Below are positions 9,063 through 16,421 of a DNA stretch of 64,000 nt, in pieces; the stretch's first letter is position 1; every line of letters begins with the position of its first letter. The translations under genes and the position numbers were made by a program. Source of the stretch: DATCJA01 sp963814955 (GTDB lineage Bacteria; Acidobacteriota; Vicinamibacteria; Vicinamibacterales; UBA2999); contig CAWFEX010000016.1 of the NCBI GenBank assembly GCA_963814955.1, positions 1 to 64,000 on the forward strand, written 5' to 3'. The notes beneath the pieces were generated by a model. The model searched no databases. It was given only the letters and a program-made list of their open reading frames with translations, and was not told where the DNA came from.

Positions 9063-9175
9063 AAGTCACAAGGCCCAAGTCACAAGGCCAGTCACAAACG
9101 AAGTCGGTAGCTGGTAGGTAGCTGGCAGCTGGTAGCACTAACAAGTTCCTACCAACTACCGCCTACCAGCTATGT
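9063..9175. repeat. Tandem 14-base repeats followed by a long imperfect inverted repeat
   Basis: Positions 9063-9098 contain AAGTCACAAGGCCC about two and a half times. Positions about 9106-9174 hold GTAGCTG-type repeats on the left and CTACCA-type repeats on the right, which can pair as a long imperfect hairpin. The block lies just upstream of the propeller gene start at 9014. The 14-base unit recurs inside the kinase gene at 23592-23628. Confidence 0.75.
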
Positions 9176-9185
9176 GATGGCCCTG

Positions 9186-10337
9186 CTACTGCGGCTCGCG
9201 CATCGGCTGTGCGGCGTCGTGCGGCGCGTGGCCGGTCTCGATCAAGGTTTTCATCCGCGCCAGGTCGGCGTCCATGCTGCTTTTCGGATCGACGCCGAAT
9301 GCGGCGGCGACCTCATGTCCGAGCCATCCGGCAGGCGGGTTGTACGTCATGCGGATGTGGACTCGGGTCCGGGCGTCGGGCTCGGGATCGAAACGAACGA
9401 CGCCCGCGTGCGCGACCGCCGATCCCGGGAGCGTGCGCCACGCAACCATCTGGTTCGGAACCGTACCCGTGACCTCGGCGTCGAATTGCACCGTCGTTCC
9501 GGCGGGACCGGCGACCTTCCAGTGGGACTGCATCGGACGCTCTTCGCTCGACCTGACCTCGTAGACACGCGACATGAACCGGGGAAAGTTCTCGTATAGC
9601 GACCAGAACGCGTATACCTCTCCTACCGGCGCGTTGATGACGATGGTTTTCTGCAGGTCGATCGCGTGCCGCCGATCGGTGAACCCGAACCCGCGATTCG
9701 CGGGCAGATTCGTCGCAGCGCGCGCGGCCAGCCCGGTGCCCAGCAGCGCAGCGATGACGCCGGCCGCATCGCGCCGTGCTATCCCCGCCAGCGCAATGGC
9801 GGCTCCCGCCGTTCCCAACAGCACCCTCGTCGCGGGAGCCCAGTCCGGCCGGAAGGCGTCAAGACGCTCGCCCACCGGCGATCGCCCGCCCTGGAGCGAT
9901 GGCACGTTGCCAGCCCGCTCATGGCGCTCGAGCTCGTCGATAACGTCGTGCACTCCGTTGACACGCCCGATAGCCCGCATGAGGTTGTCCGCTTCCGCCT
10001 CCAGGATCGGCCCGCGAAGCGTGACGACACCATCCGTGGATGTCACCTCAACAGCATGCGGATGCGACACAAGACGCCCGAGCTTGGATCGCACCCTGTC
10101 GACGACAACCTGATCGTCGGCGCCGTGTCGGAACGGACTACGCATCGATGCTGCGGTTCCATACGTGCGGTGAAGCATGTCCCGCCCGACGATACCGACC
10201 GCACGGCGCGTAACTCGTGCGGAATGCACCATCGAGTCGCGCACGAGGGCGCGCCGGCGCGCTCCCCGCACGGGATCCAGGAAGTAGGTCAGACCCGCAC
10301 CGACTCCGGCGCCGGCGAGGAGCGTGCGCGTTTTCAT
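9186..10337 (-). CDS. BON domain plus SRPBCC (polyketide cyclase-like) protein
   Basis: I chose ATG 10337 (MKTRTLLAGAGVGAGLTYFL), giving 383 residues; reading further upstream gives an arginine/serine-rich run that overlaps the Dps gene and looks non-coding. The N-terminus is a glycine-rich membrane-proximal helix of the kind found before YtxH-like segments (GLTYFLDPVRGARRRAL). A BON domain follows (about 90-165: VRSKLGRLVSHPHAVEV, DGVVTLRG, GRVNGVHDVIDELE). Then come two hydrophobic helices (about 190-235) and a C-terminal SRPBCC domain (about 245-375: IDLQKTIVINAPVGEVYAFW, LYENFPRFMSRVYEV). BON domains bind membranes and SRPBCC domains form a hydrophobic cavity, so a membrane-stress or lipid role is plausible. 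It is 13 bases downstream of dps and likely in one operon. Confidence 0.85.
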   Translation of the reverse strand: MKTRTLLAGAGVGAGLTYFLDPVRGARRRALVRDSMVHSARVTRRAVGIVGRDMLHRTYGTAASMRSPFRHGADDQVVVDRVRSKLGRLVSHPHAVEVTSTDGVVTLRGPILEAEADNLMRAIGRVNGVHDVIDELERHERAGNVPSLQGGRSPVGERLDAFRPDWAPATRVLLGTAGAAIALAGIARRDAAGVIAALLGTGLAARAATNLPANRGFGFTDRRHAIDLQKTIVINAPVGEVYAFWSLYENFPRFMSRVYEVRSSEERPMQSHWKVAGPAGTTVQFDAEVTGTVPNQMVAWRTLPGSAVAHAGVVRFDPEPDARTRVHIRMTYNPPAGWLGHEVAAAFGVDPKSSMDADLARMKTLIETGHAPHDAAQPMREPQ

Positions 10338-10350
10338 GTCCGTCCTTCCA

Positions 10351-10872
10351 TCACGTGCAGAGGCCGTCGCCCTTTCGCAGGATGTCGCGCAGCCACCACT
10401 CGTGCTTCTCGTGAATCTGAACCGTCTTCGAGAACAGATCGACCGTGCCGGGATCGTCGTGTTCGTCGGCGACGCGTGCACCGCGCCGCAGCTCGGAGAT
10501 CACGATGAGGGCGTGCCGGTCGGCTTCTTCGACCATCTCCCGCATGTTGGCTTTTGGCGCTGCAGGCGCCACGGTGGCCAGATCCGCGGCATCGAGCAGA
10601 TGCCCCGGCGGATCCTGTCCGATCATTCGCACACGTTCGGCCAGCTCATCGACGGTCGACAACACCTCTTCCGCGAGCTTGTCGAACAGCTTGTGCATGT
10701 CTCGAAACAGTGGACCGAAGGTCTGCCAGTGGTAGTGCTTGTAGTTGACGTACAGAACGAACGCGTTCGCTGTCTGTCTTCGAAGTTCCTGCACGACCGG
10801 ATTGTCCGGATCGTTCTCGCGCGAGAGCTCATGGGCGAGCGTCCCCGTGTCTTGTTTTGTTGTGTTCCGCAT
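10351..10872 (-). CDS. dps: Dps-family ferritin-like DNA-protection protein
   Basis: Starting at ATG 10872 the product is 173 residues, normal for Dps. The family signature is plain: YVNYKHYHWQTFGPLFRDMH, KLFDKLAEEVLSTVDELAERV, with the first-helix His and the downstream Asp/Glu residues that form the intersubunit ferroxidase site. QIHEKHEWWLRDIL is the last helix. Dps forms a 12-subunit shell that oxidises Fe(II) with peroxide, stores the iron and often coats DNA in starved or oxidatively stressed cells. The N-terminal tail (MRNTTKQDTGTLAHELS) has few basic residues, so DNA binding may be weak (inference). The upstream in-frame extension is arginine/proline-rich and has no RBS, so I rejected it. 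It is followed after 13 bases by the BON/SRPBCC gene, a likely stress operon. Confidence 0.92.
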   Translation of the reverse strand: MRNTTKQDTGTLAHELSRENDPDNPVVQELRRQTANAFVLYVNYKHYHWQTFGPLFRDMHKLFDKLAEEVLSTVDELAERVRMIGQDPPGHLLDAADLATVAPAAPKANMREMVEEADRHALIVISELRRGARVADEHDDPGTVDLFSKTVQIHEKHEWWLRDILRKGDGLCT

Positions 10873-10936
10873 GAATAGAGCGGACGCAATTCCCGCGCCG
10901 CGTCCTCGATCGGGCCGACCTGGCCGCGCCGACAAT

Positions 10937-10962
10937 GTAGGGGCCGACCTTTAGGTCGGCCC
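10937..10962. repeat. 3'-end hairpin (GTAG family)
   Basis: GTAG is followed by 10-base arms GGGCCGACCT and AGGTCGGCCC around TT (10941-10962). It lies 46 bases 3' of the di-heme cytochrome stop at 11009 (minus strand), in the gap before dps. Confidence 0.78.
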
Positions 10963-11008
10963 GGCAAGGGCAAGGCCGGCCCTGGCAAGTTGATCGAGCG
11001 GTCGAGGT

Positions 11009-12028
11009 CTATAGCGAGGCGAGATACGCGGCGATCGCGATGATGTCGTCCGGACTGAGCTTTGCGACGACTGGCCGCATCACCTGACTCTGTCGCGTGC
11101 CCTGCTGGTAGTTGTAAAGCTGCCGGACGGTGTAGCTGACAGTGCGGTCCGCAATTGGCGGAACGTCACCCATGCCCATCAGGTTCGGCCCATGGCACGT
11201 GCCGCATTGAACGGTCCTGCCTCCACCGGTCGTAACCAGCGTCTTGCCCTGTTCAACGCTGCCGAACGGGACGTACACAACGAAGCCCGCTTTCGGATCG
11301 CGGAGCCTCTCCGTGCGGTCCGGAAACTCGGGCACCTCGATGAAGCGCTGACCCAGCGGCTCGGTGTCGTCGCCGAGCGGAATGAAGAGGCCCGCGGCAG
11401 ACTGGCGTGTCTGCGGCGCCTTGTCGGATTCGACCACTTTGACCCATGGGTTCCATGCGATGGCCGAGTAATACTGCGCCGCCGCCCTCATCTCGGCGTC
11501 GCTGAGCAACCGCGCGATCTGAGACATTTCCGCGTGGTTCGCCTTGCGTGGATCCGCGCTCTTCCGGCCGTCGCTCTTGAAAAGCGCGAGCTGCTGCATG
11601 AAGTAGTTCACCGGCAACCCTGTCACGTGTCCGTTCTCGGGCTTACCCTGACCGTTGTGGTAGTGGCAATGAGCGCACGCCCGCAAGCGATCGCTCTCGC
11701 GGCCGTGCTGGACGATATCGGGTACCGGCGATGGATGATCGGCCGGATACCAATCTGCCGGGTCGTAGTGCGCCTGGATTTGCGTAATCGTGAAGACTCG
11801 ATCGCTGCCGGGCAGGCGGAGCAGCGCCGGATCCGCCTCCCACGGGCGGCCCGGGCGTGAACAGGTGTACGGCTTCGCGTCGGCAGGGCAGGGTGGCGGC
11901 ACCGGTTCCGGACCGGGCGTCACGTAGCCGTACACCCAGGGCAACGGATTCGGCGCCGGGGTCTGCGCAGCGAGCACCACCGCGGCAATCGCAAGCGAGA
12001 GCACCAGCATGCCGGCGGATTTCGTCAT
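11009..12028 (-). CDS. Secreted di-heme cytochrome c (class-I type domains)
   Basis: This encodes 339 residues with a signal peptide (MTKSAGMLVLSLAIAAVVLAAQ). It has two heme c motifs, CAHCH (118-122) and CGTCH (275-279), each in its own cytochrome domain; the second ends in the usual KLSPDDIIAIAAYLASL helix. A conserved linker contains WYPADHPSPVPDIVQHG, PVNYFMQQLALFKSDGRK and RERLRDPKAGFVVYVPFGS-like sequence. The paralogue at 50954-51910 has the same architecture (DWFPDQHP, PYIVQQMIDFKNGTRK). These proteins resemble the di-heme subunits that take electrons from periplasmic dehydrogenases; the partner is not evident here. Four extra cysteines near residues 47-56 (PPPCPADAKPYTC) form an insertion absent from the paralogue. 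It is on the minus strand, 28 bases after the mdh stop. Confidence 0.88.
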   Translation of the reverse strand: MTKSAGMLVLSLAIAAVVLAAQTPAPNPLPWVYGYVTPGPEPVPPPCPADAKPYTCSRPGRPWEADPALLRLPGSDRVFTITQIQAHYDPADWYPADHPSPVPDIVQHGRESDRLRACAHCHYHNGQGKPENGHVTGLPVNYFMQQLALFKSDGRKSADPRKANHAEMSQIARLLSDAEMRAAAQYYSAIAWNPWVKVVESDKAPQTRQSAAGLFIPLGDDTEPLGQRFIEVPEFPDRTERLRDPKAGFVVYVPFGSVEQGKTLVTTGGGRTVQCGTCHGPNLMGMGDVPPIADRTVSYTVRQLYNYQQGTRQSQVMRPVVAKLSPDDIIAIAAYLASL

Positions 12029-12056
12029 GGCGCTCCCAATATTACCGTCCGTGCCT

Positions 12057-12999
12057 CTACACCCCCAACGCCATGATGAGCTCGCGTATCGAGGCCGCCG
12101 ACTTGTGCAGGGCGGCTTTTTCGTCCTGGGTCAGTTTGAGCTCGATGATCTGCTCGACGCCTCGCGCGCCAAGCTTGACCGGTACACCCATGAAGATGTC
12201 GGTCAGGCCATACTCGCCCTCCAGGTACACCGCGCACGGCAGAATCTTCTTCTGATCCTTCAGGATTGCTTCCACCATTTCGACAACAGCGGCGGAGGGC
12301 GCGTAGTACGCTGCCGCCAATCTTCATCAGGTTGACGATCTCCGCGCCGCCGTCGCGCGTGCGCTGGTTGATCGCCTCGATGCGTTCCTTCGGCAGCAGC
12401 TCGGGGAGGGGGATGCTTGCGACCGTGGTATAGCGCGGCAGGGGCACCATCGTGTCGCCATGGCCGCCGAGCACGAGCGAATGGACGTTGGCCACGGAGA
12501 CGCCGAGCTCCTGCGCGACGAACGTGCTCATGCGGCTCGAATCGAGGACGCCCGCCATGCCGATGACGCGATGCTTCGGAAAGCCGCTCAGCTTGAACGC
12601 CGCGTACGCCATCGCGTCGAGCGGGTTCGTCACGACGATGAGAATGGCATCAGGCGAATGCTTGAGCACCGGGACGACGACGGCCTTGATGATTTCGTAG
12701 TTGCCCTGAAGCAGGTCGCTCCGGCTCATGCCCGGCTTGCGTGGAAACCCGGCGGTGACGACGACGACGTCGCTGTTTGCCGTCTCGCGGTAATCATTGT
12801 CCTTCGACGTGAAGCCGATCGCGTTCACATCCGATCGAATGATCGGGGTCGACTCCAGCATGTCGAGCGCTCGACCGGCCGGTATTCCTTCCAGCACGTC
12901 GGCGAGCACGACGTCCGCCAGGCCGCGATCGAGGATCCGCTGAGCGGCCGTTGCACCAACAGCGCCGCCGCCGCCGACGATGGTGACCTTTTTTCGCAT
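12057..12999 (-). CDS. mdh: Malate dehydrogenase, NAD-dependent (one frameshift)
   Basis: This enzyme interconverts malate and oxaloacetate in the TCA cycle. The LDH-like type of MDH is evident from the glycine-rich loop VGGGGAVGATAAQ, an acidic NAD selector (VVLADV), the mobile-loop arginines FPRKPGMSR, the NPLD motif, VLDSSR and the catalytic-histidine motif GGHGDTMVP. I prefer ATG 12999 (MRKKVTIVG), which has an AGAGG Shine-Dalgarno six bases upstream; an ATG two codons earlier is possible. The frame breaks near 12310; removing one G from GGCGGC restores NLMKIGAAYYAPSAAVVEM and the final domain, ending IRELIMALGV at the TAG at 12057. With the repair the length is about 313 residues, normal for the family. 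Upstream on the same strand lie the two UxaA-type subunits, so the group may share a sugar-acid or sulfolactate role (inference only). Confidence 0.9.
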
Positions 13000-13026
13000 C
13001 TGCATCCTCTGTCCAATAAATGTAGA

Positions 13027-13095
13027 GCGCAGGCTTTAGCCTGCGCAGTTAGCGCGCGTCGAGCGCTCACGCGCGGGCTGAAGCCCACGCGCTAC
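13027..13095. repeat. Two 3'-end hairpins with different stems
   Basis: Copy 1 is GCGCAGGCTTTAGCCTGCGC (13027-13046), preceded by GTAGA. Copy 2 spans 13071-13092 with arms around CTGAAG and is followed by CTAC. Copy 2 has one mismatch. Both lie between the UxaA large-subunit stop (13114) and the mdh start. Confidence 0.78.
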
Positions 13096-13113
13096 GCATG
13101 ATCGAATTCGTCG

Positions 13114-14280
13114 TTATGCCGACTGGTACAGCTTCGTCAGCACGAACTCTCGATGGCCCATCACCTCCGCGCACGTGAGGCGCCCGTTGCACGTGCGAAC
13201 GACGATGTCGATGAGCTGGTCGCCCGCCTGGTCGAGCGTCATCTCCCGACGAAGGATCCCTGACACGTCGAGATCGATATGTTCCACCATCGTCCGGGCC
13301 GTTCTGGGGTTCGCTGTGAGCTTGATCACCGGCTCGATTGGATTGCCGATGACGTTTCCCTGCCCGGTTGGAAACAGATGGACGACGAAGCCGGCGGCCG
13401 CCTGCAGCGTGACGCATTCGGCTGCCGCGGACGAGGTATCCATGTAGTACAGCCCGGGACCTTTGGACGGCGCTTCAGCCGGTTTGAGCACGTCGATGAA
13501 CTGCGTCTTCCTGCCGATCTTCTGCAGGTTGCCGAAGGCCTTCTCCTCGATTGTCGTCAGTCCGCCGGCTATGTTGCCTTTGGTTGGCTGCGACTCTGAG
13601 AGGTCGCTCGTCTTGTGACGGTTGATGACCTCCTGATATGCGTTGAACACCTGCATGAATTCGTCCCGCACCTCCGGACTGGCTGCGCGCGACGCACACA
13701 CCATTTCCGCGCCCGTCAGCTCAGACGTCTCGCCGAAGCACGTCGTCACACGGAGCGGATCGAGCTTGTCGATGAGATTGCCGACCGTCGGACACGAAGC
13801 AAGTCCGGACGTCGTATCGCTCTCGCCGCACTTGGTCGAGATGAAGAGGTCTTCAATTGAGCACTTCTCGCGCTGCCGTTCCGACGCCCACTGCATGAGC
13901 TCGCGCGCCTTGCGCGACGCGTTGGCGATGGTGGTGATGTCGCCATTCTCCTCGATGGCAAACCCCGCGACAGGTTTGCCCGTTTTTGCGATGCCTTCGA
14001 CGACGCGGCCGGTCCAGGCAGGCTCGATGCCGATGACCACACATGCGGCCACGTTCGGGTTCGAGCCGACGCCAATCAGGGTGCGGAAAAAAAGCTCGAG
14101 GTCTTCGCCGAATTGCAGACGGCCGTAGGCGTGGGGGATAGCCAGCGTCCCCTTTATGTTGTTCGCCACCGCTTCGCACGCGGCATTCGACAGGTCGTCG
14201 AGCGGCAGGATGACGACATGGTTGCGAATACCGACCCGTCCGTTCTCACGCCGATACCCGTAGAAGTCGTAGCGTCCCAC
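13114..14280 (-). CDS. UxaA-family dehydratase, large (catalytic) subunit
   Basis: I start this at GTG 14280 because AAGGTGGTGAC lies just before it and because only one base separates it from the stop of the small subunit. It encodes 388 residues of the altronate/galactarate-dehydratase C-terminal domain: GYRRENGRVGIRNHVVILP at the N-terminus, cysteines in STKCGESDTTSGLASCPTVG, then KGNIAGGLTTIEEKAFGN, and AAGFVVHLFPTGQGNVIGNP near the end. Members dehydrate sugar acids (altronate, galactarate) or cleave sulfolactate (SuyB); the split SAF-domain plus large-subunit arrangement occurs in several of these. The GLTTIEEK and TTGxGxxxGNP-like motifs support the family but not the substrate. The neighbouring mdh would suit an oxidation step before or after. 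No frameshift is seen. Confidence 0.85.
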   Translation of the reverse strand: MGRYDFYGYRRENGRVGIRNHVVILPLDDLSNAACEAVANNIKGTLAIPHAYGRLQFGEDLELFFRTLIGVGSNPNVAACVVIGIEPAWTGRVVEGIAKTGKPVAGFAIEENGDITTIANASRKARELMQWASERQREKCSIEDLFISTKCGESDTTSGLASCPTVGNLIDKLDPLRVTTCFGETSELTGAEMVCASRAASPEVRDEFMQVFNAYQEVINRHKTSDLSESQPTKGNIAGGLTTIEEKAFGNLQKIGRKTQFIDVLKPAEAPSKGPGLYYMDTSSAAAECVTLQAAAGFVVHLFPTGQGNVIGNPIEPVIKLTANPRTARTMVEHIDLDVSGILRREMTLDQAGDQLIDIVVRTCNGRLTCAEVMGHREFVLTKLYQSA

Positions 14281-14281
14281 G

Positions 14282-14566
14282 TCACCACCTTTTGGTTTTG
14301 AGATTGTGCACGTGCACGTGCCGGCCCTTTGCAATGTCGGCCACGGCACGGCCGACGTCGTATCCGTACTTCAGCACGGTATCGCCGTTCTTGATGTCCC
14401 TCAGCGCGATCTTGTGGCCGAGCGGCACGACGTCGAGCGCATCGATCGTAATTGTTTCGTCGGTTTCCATAATCCAGCCGGTGAGCGCCTTGTTCGGCTG
14501 GATGTCTTCAACAACTGCCACGCCGACACTGTCGGCCTTGTCGTGAACGATGAAATGCGTAGGCAT
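14282..14566 (-). CDS. UxaA-family dehydratase, small SAF-domain subunit
   Basis: Starting at ATG 14566 the product has 94 residues: MPTHFIVHDKADSVGVAVVE, then TGWIMETDETITIDALDVVP, GHKIALRDIKNGDTVLKYGY and a final HVHVHNLKTKRW. This is the SAF domain that forms the N-terminal half of altronate dehydratase (UxaA) and the separate small subunit of sulfolactate sulfo-lyase (SuyA). It is directly followed by the large subunit with a one-base gap, so the two are translationally coupled. Upstream in-frame codons lie inside a 7-base tandem array (14571-14605) and are unlikely to be translated. That array sits only four bases from the ATG, where a Shine-Dalgarno would normally be; none is visible. 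Confidence 0.85.
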   Translation of the reverse strand: MPTHFIVHDKADSVGVAVVEDIQPNKALTGWIMETDETITIDALDVVPLGHKIALRDIKNGDTVLKYGYDVGRAVADIAKGRHVHVHNLKTKRW

Positions 14567-14570
14567 CTGG

Positions 14571-14605
14571 TGATTGGCGATTGATGATTGATGATTGGTG
14601 ATTGG
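14571..14605. repeat. 7-base tandem array upstream of the dehydratase operon
   Basis: Five units: TGATTGG, CGATTGA, TGATTGA, TGATTGG, TGATTGG. The array abuts the small-subunit start codon at 14566 and replaces the expected ribosome-binding site region. Confidence 0.85.
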
Positions 14606-14623
14606 GGTTCGTCGTCGGTGGTC

Positions 14624-14682
14624 GCGCACGCTGAAGCGTGCGCTCTACAATTGCCCGCCGCGCGCAGGCTACAGTCTGCGCG
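14624..14682. repeat. Two 3'-end hairpins
   Basis: Copy 1 is GCGCACGCTGAAGCGTGCGC (14624-14643), followed by TCTAC. Copy 2 (14661-14682) has 10-base arms CGCGCAGGCT and AGTCTGCGCG around AC with one mismatch, and ends two bases from the FG-GAP gene stop at 14685. Confidence 0.8.
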
Positions 14683-14684
14683 AC

Positions 14685-16415
14685 CTACCAGCTAAACATA
14701 TATACCGCACCGGAATCGTCTGCGGAGTTGTCGGCCTGGGCGCCGCTTTTATCGCCGGAGCCACCAGGCGGATTGATCCCCCTGGCCGCGCTGTCTTCGT
14801 TGTGAGCACCGACGGCCATGATTCTGCCGTCGCCGCTCAGCGCCACTCCGCTGCCGAACTCGTCACCCGCGTCGGTGTTTGATCCTTTCACATAGGCGCG
14901 CTGCGTCCACATGGCTCCTGCGCGTGTGAACACATACACTGCCCCCGATTCTTCCGCACGATTCCGGCCTTCGCGCCATGGATCCAGGTGGTCGACAATC
15001 AGAAAGGGCTGCAACGTGGGCGGGTGGATGCCACGCCCGCCATTGTCTTCCACGTACGATGCGACGGCGAGCGTACTGCCGTCGCCGCTCAGTGCCAGCT
15101 TGACGCCAAAGGAGTTGTACGGCCTCGCGTTGTTGGCTTTGATGAACGCCTGCTCGGTCCAGACGCCGCCGGATCGCACGAACACGTACGCGGCGCCGAC
15201 CCAGATGTTGGCCGCGCCAAGCGGCGGCGAATCATTGTCACAACCCGGCGGATTGATGCCCGGTGTGAGGCAATCCTCATCCCCCGCTCCCGCCGCAATC
15301 GTATTGCCGTCGTCGCTTATAGCCACCGAATAGCCAAGCTGGTCGGTCGCCTCGGTCCTGGAACCCTTGACGTAGGCCTCTTGCGCCCAGCTGCCAAGCC
15401 GTCTGGTGAAGACGTATAAGGCACCGGATCCGTTCGCACGGTTGTCGTGGGGACCATTGATGGTGCGCGCCGATCCGCGCTCGTCAAAAGCGCTGGCCGC
15501 GAGTGTGTTGCCGTCGAAGCTGAGTGCAACGGCAAACCCGAACAGGTCTCCGGCCTCCAGATGCGAACCCTTGATGTAGGCCTGCTGCGACCACGCGCCG
15601 GCAGTTTGCGCGAAGACGTACACGGCGCCAGACGACTGCTGGGAGTCGTCACGGTCGTCGCCGTTGATCTGCTGGGCGGCGCTGTCTTCGGAGATCGCGC
15701 CCACGGCGAGAGTCCCGCCGTCGCCGCTCAGCGCCACTGAATAGCCGAACTGGTCGCCATCGCCCAGAGCGTCGCCTTCCCCGGTCCTGCCGGTGTTGGA
15801 GGCTTTGACGTACGCCTGCTGCGTCCAGCCGGCGGCGGTGCGCACGAATACGTAGACCGCGCCAGCCTGCCGAATCGAGTTGTCGTTCTGGGCTCCGTTG
15901 ACGCCGGTTGCCGCGCTCGATTCCCAGTGCGCCGTCACCGCCATCGTATTGCCGTCGCGGCTCAGGGCGACCGATGCGCCGAAGTGATCGCTTTGCTCGG
16001 TGTTCGAGGCTTTGACGTATGCCTGCTGGACCCAGATGCCGCCCTGTTGAACGAACACGTAGACGGCACCAGAGGCGTAGGCAGAGTTGTCGTTCTGGTT
16101 TCCGTTTACACCTCTTGCGCCGCTGCTTTCATAGGGTGCTCCCACTGCCATCGTGCTTCCATCGCCACTGATGGCAATGGAGTTGCCGCTATGCCCCTGG
16201 TTGCCTCCGCCGCAGGCGAAGTGATCGTAGGCCTCGGCATTCGAGGCTTTTATGTATGCAATCTGTTTGAGGGGGAGCATCGGCGCCGCGGTTCGTCCCT
16301 GCCCCTGCGAGAACACGCGTCCCTGGGCGATGCAGAGCATCGCGACGATGACCACGCCAACTCCGAAGCGCCGAACCGAGAACCCCAGAACCGAGAATTG
16401 TGACCGACAGATCAT
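14685..16415 (-). CDS. Secreted FG-GAP repeat protein, copy 1
   Basis: This encodes 576 residues: an N-terminal export segment (SVRRFGVGVVIVAMLCIAQG) and then seven repeats of about 65 residues. The repeat core reads WxQQAYVKASNTxxxDxFGxSVALSxDGNTxAVGAxxEDSxAxGINGxxxDNSxxxSGAVYVFxR, shown here with x for variable positions. Such FG-GAP/integrin-alpha-like repeats form a seven-bladed propeller, consistent with the repeat number. Calcium-binding DxDxDG-type loops are not evident. It is 6 bases downstream of copy 2 (16422-18113), which it closely resembles, so a tandem duplication is likely. A third copy is at 47114-48754. The first 12 codons overlap a short repeat (AACCGAGAA at 16374 and 16389), so the true start may be slightly later. 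Function is unknown; surface adhesion is a common guess for the fold. Confidence 0.82.
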   Translation of the reverse strand: MICRSQFSVLGFSVRRFGVGVVIVAMLCIAQGRVFSQGQGRTAAPMLPLKQIAYIKASNAEAYDHFACGGGNQGHSGNSIAISGDGSTMAVGAPYESSGARGVNGNQNDNSAYASGAVYVFVQQGGIWVQQAYVKASNTEQSDHFGASVALSRDGNTMAVTAHWESSAATGVNGAQNDNSIRQAGAVYVFVRTAAGWTQQAYVKASNTGRTGEGDALGDGDQFGYSVALSGDGGTLAVGAISEDSAAQQINGDDRDDSQQSSGAVYVFAQTAGAWSQQAYIKGSHLEAGDLFGFAVALSFDGNTLAASAFDERGSARTINGPHDNRANGSGALYVFTRRLGSWAQEAYVKGSRTEATDQLGYSVAISDDGNTIAAGAGDEDCLTPGINPPGCDNDSPPLGAANIWVGAAYVFVRSGGVWTEQAFIKANNARPYNSFGVKLALSGDGSTLAVASYVEDNGGRGIHPPTLQPFLIVDHLDPWREGRNRAEESGAVYVFTRAGAMWTQRAYVKGSNTDAGDEFGSGVALSGDGRIMAVGAHNEDSAARGINPPGGSGDKSGAQADNSADDSGAVYMFSW

Positions 16416-16421
16416 TTTTCG

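Noticed and set aside
9063..9175. Protein-coding ORF continuing through the repeat block
   Set aside because: The ORFs across this block have no Shine-Dalgarno and only reflect the repeats.
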